A stretch of DNA of 5,895 nt from contig CALUCM010000039.1 of NCBI GenBank assembly GCA_943914555.1, forward strand, positions 1-5,895, written 5' to 3'. Each line of letters begins with the position of its first letter. Positions within the stretch are counted from its first letter, which is position 1. Made by a program: the position numbers and the translations under genes. Source of the DNA: an uncultured Francisella sp. (GTDB lineage Bacteria > Pseudomonadota > Gammaproteobacteria > Burkholderiales > Neisseriaceae). The notes under the pieces are model-generated. The model ran no database searches, was not told where the DNA came from, and was given only the letters and a program-made list of their open reading frames with translations. Below are positions 5,889-5,895 of the stretch, piece by piece.

Positions 5889-5895
5889 ATGAACA
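5889..5895 (+). CDS. Possible start of a gene cut by the right edge
   Basis: An ATG at 5889-5891 followed by AAC begins a frame that leaves the window after seven bases. A GAG (5877-5879) about ten bases upstream is a weak ribosome-binding candidate, and promoter-like sites lie upstream. Only Met-Asn can be read, so no product can be proposed and the start may be chance. Confidence 0.2.

Noticed and set aside
1..5895. A new defence, mobile or toxin-antitoxin system
   Set aside because: All long frames are housekeeping enzymes, and I saw no transposase, integrase, terminal repeats, CRISPR spacing or tRNA-associated attachment site.

Overview
The window looks like a chromosomal housekeeping segment from a moderately AT-rich gammaproteobacterium. 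All four proteins resemble the Escherichia coli versions over their full length, and the small RNA is the short proteobacterial type of signal recognition particle RNA. A host-associated or Legionellales-like lineage is a plausible guess, but nothing here fixes the genus.

Layout from left to right. Positions 1-1012 (minus strand) hold most of coaBC (dfp), the bifunctional coenzyme A biosynthesis enzyme, cut off at its C-terminal end by the window edge. A short divergent promoter region (about 1050-1115) fires coaBC leftwards and the 4.5S RNA gene ffs (1139-1236) rightwards. ffs runs head-on into the 3' end of tyrS (1259-2524, minus strand), tyrosyl-tRNA synthetase. A second divergent region (2525-2668) separates tyrS from gltX (2669-4087, plus strand), glutamyl-tRNA synthetase. 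gltX is followed after a single base by ilvA (4089-5615), biosynthetic threonine deaminase with two regulatory ACT-like domains. The last 280 bases (5616-5895) are AT-rich and contain no recognisable gene. They do contain a consensus -35 box followed by a perfect 14-bp palindrome, two further inverted repeats, and a possible start codon for a gene running off the right edge.

Functionally, the genes belong to translation and protein export (tyrS, gltX, ffs), cofactor synthesis (coaBC) and isoleucine synthesis (ilvA). They form at least three transcription units from two divergent promoter pairs. The most informative points are the 4.5S RNA gene, which a protein-only annotation would miss, its head-on arrangement with tyrS, the closely packed divergent promoters, and the gltX-ilvA junction. 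I found no sign of mobile elements, CRISPR, defence genes or a new multi-gene system.
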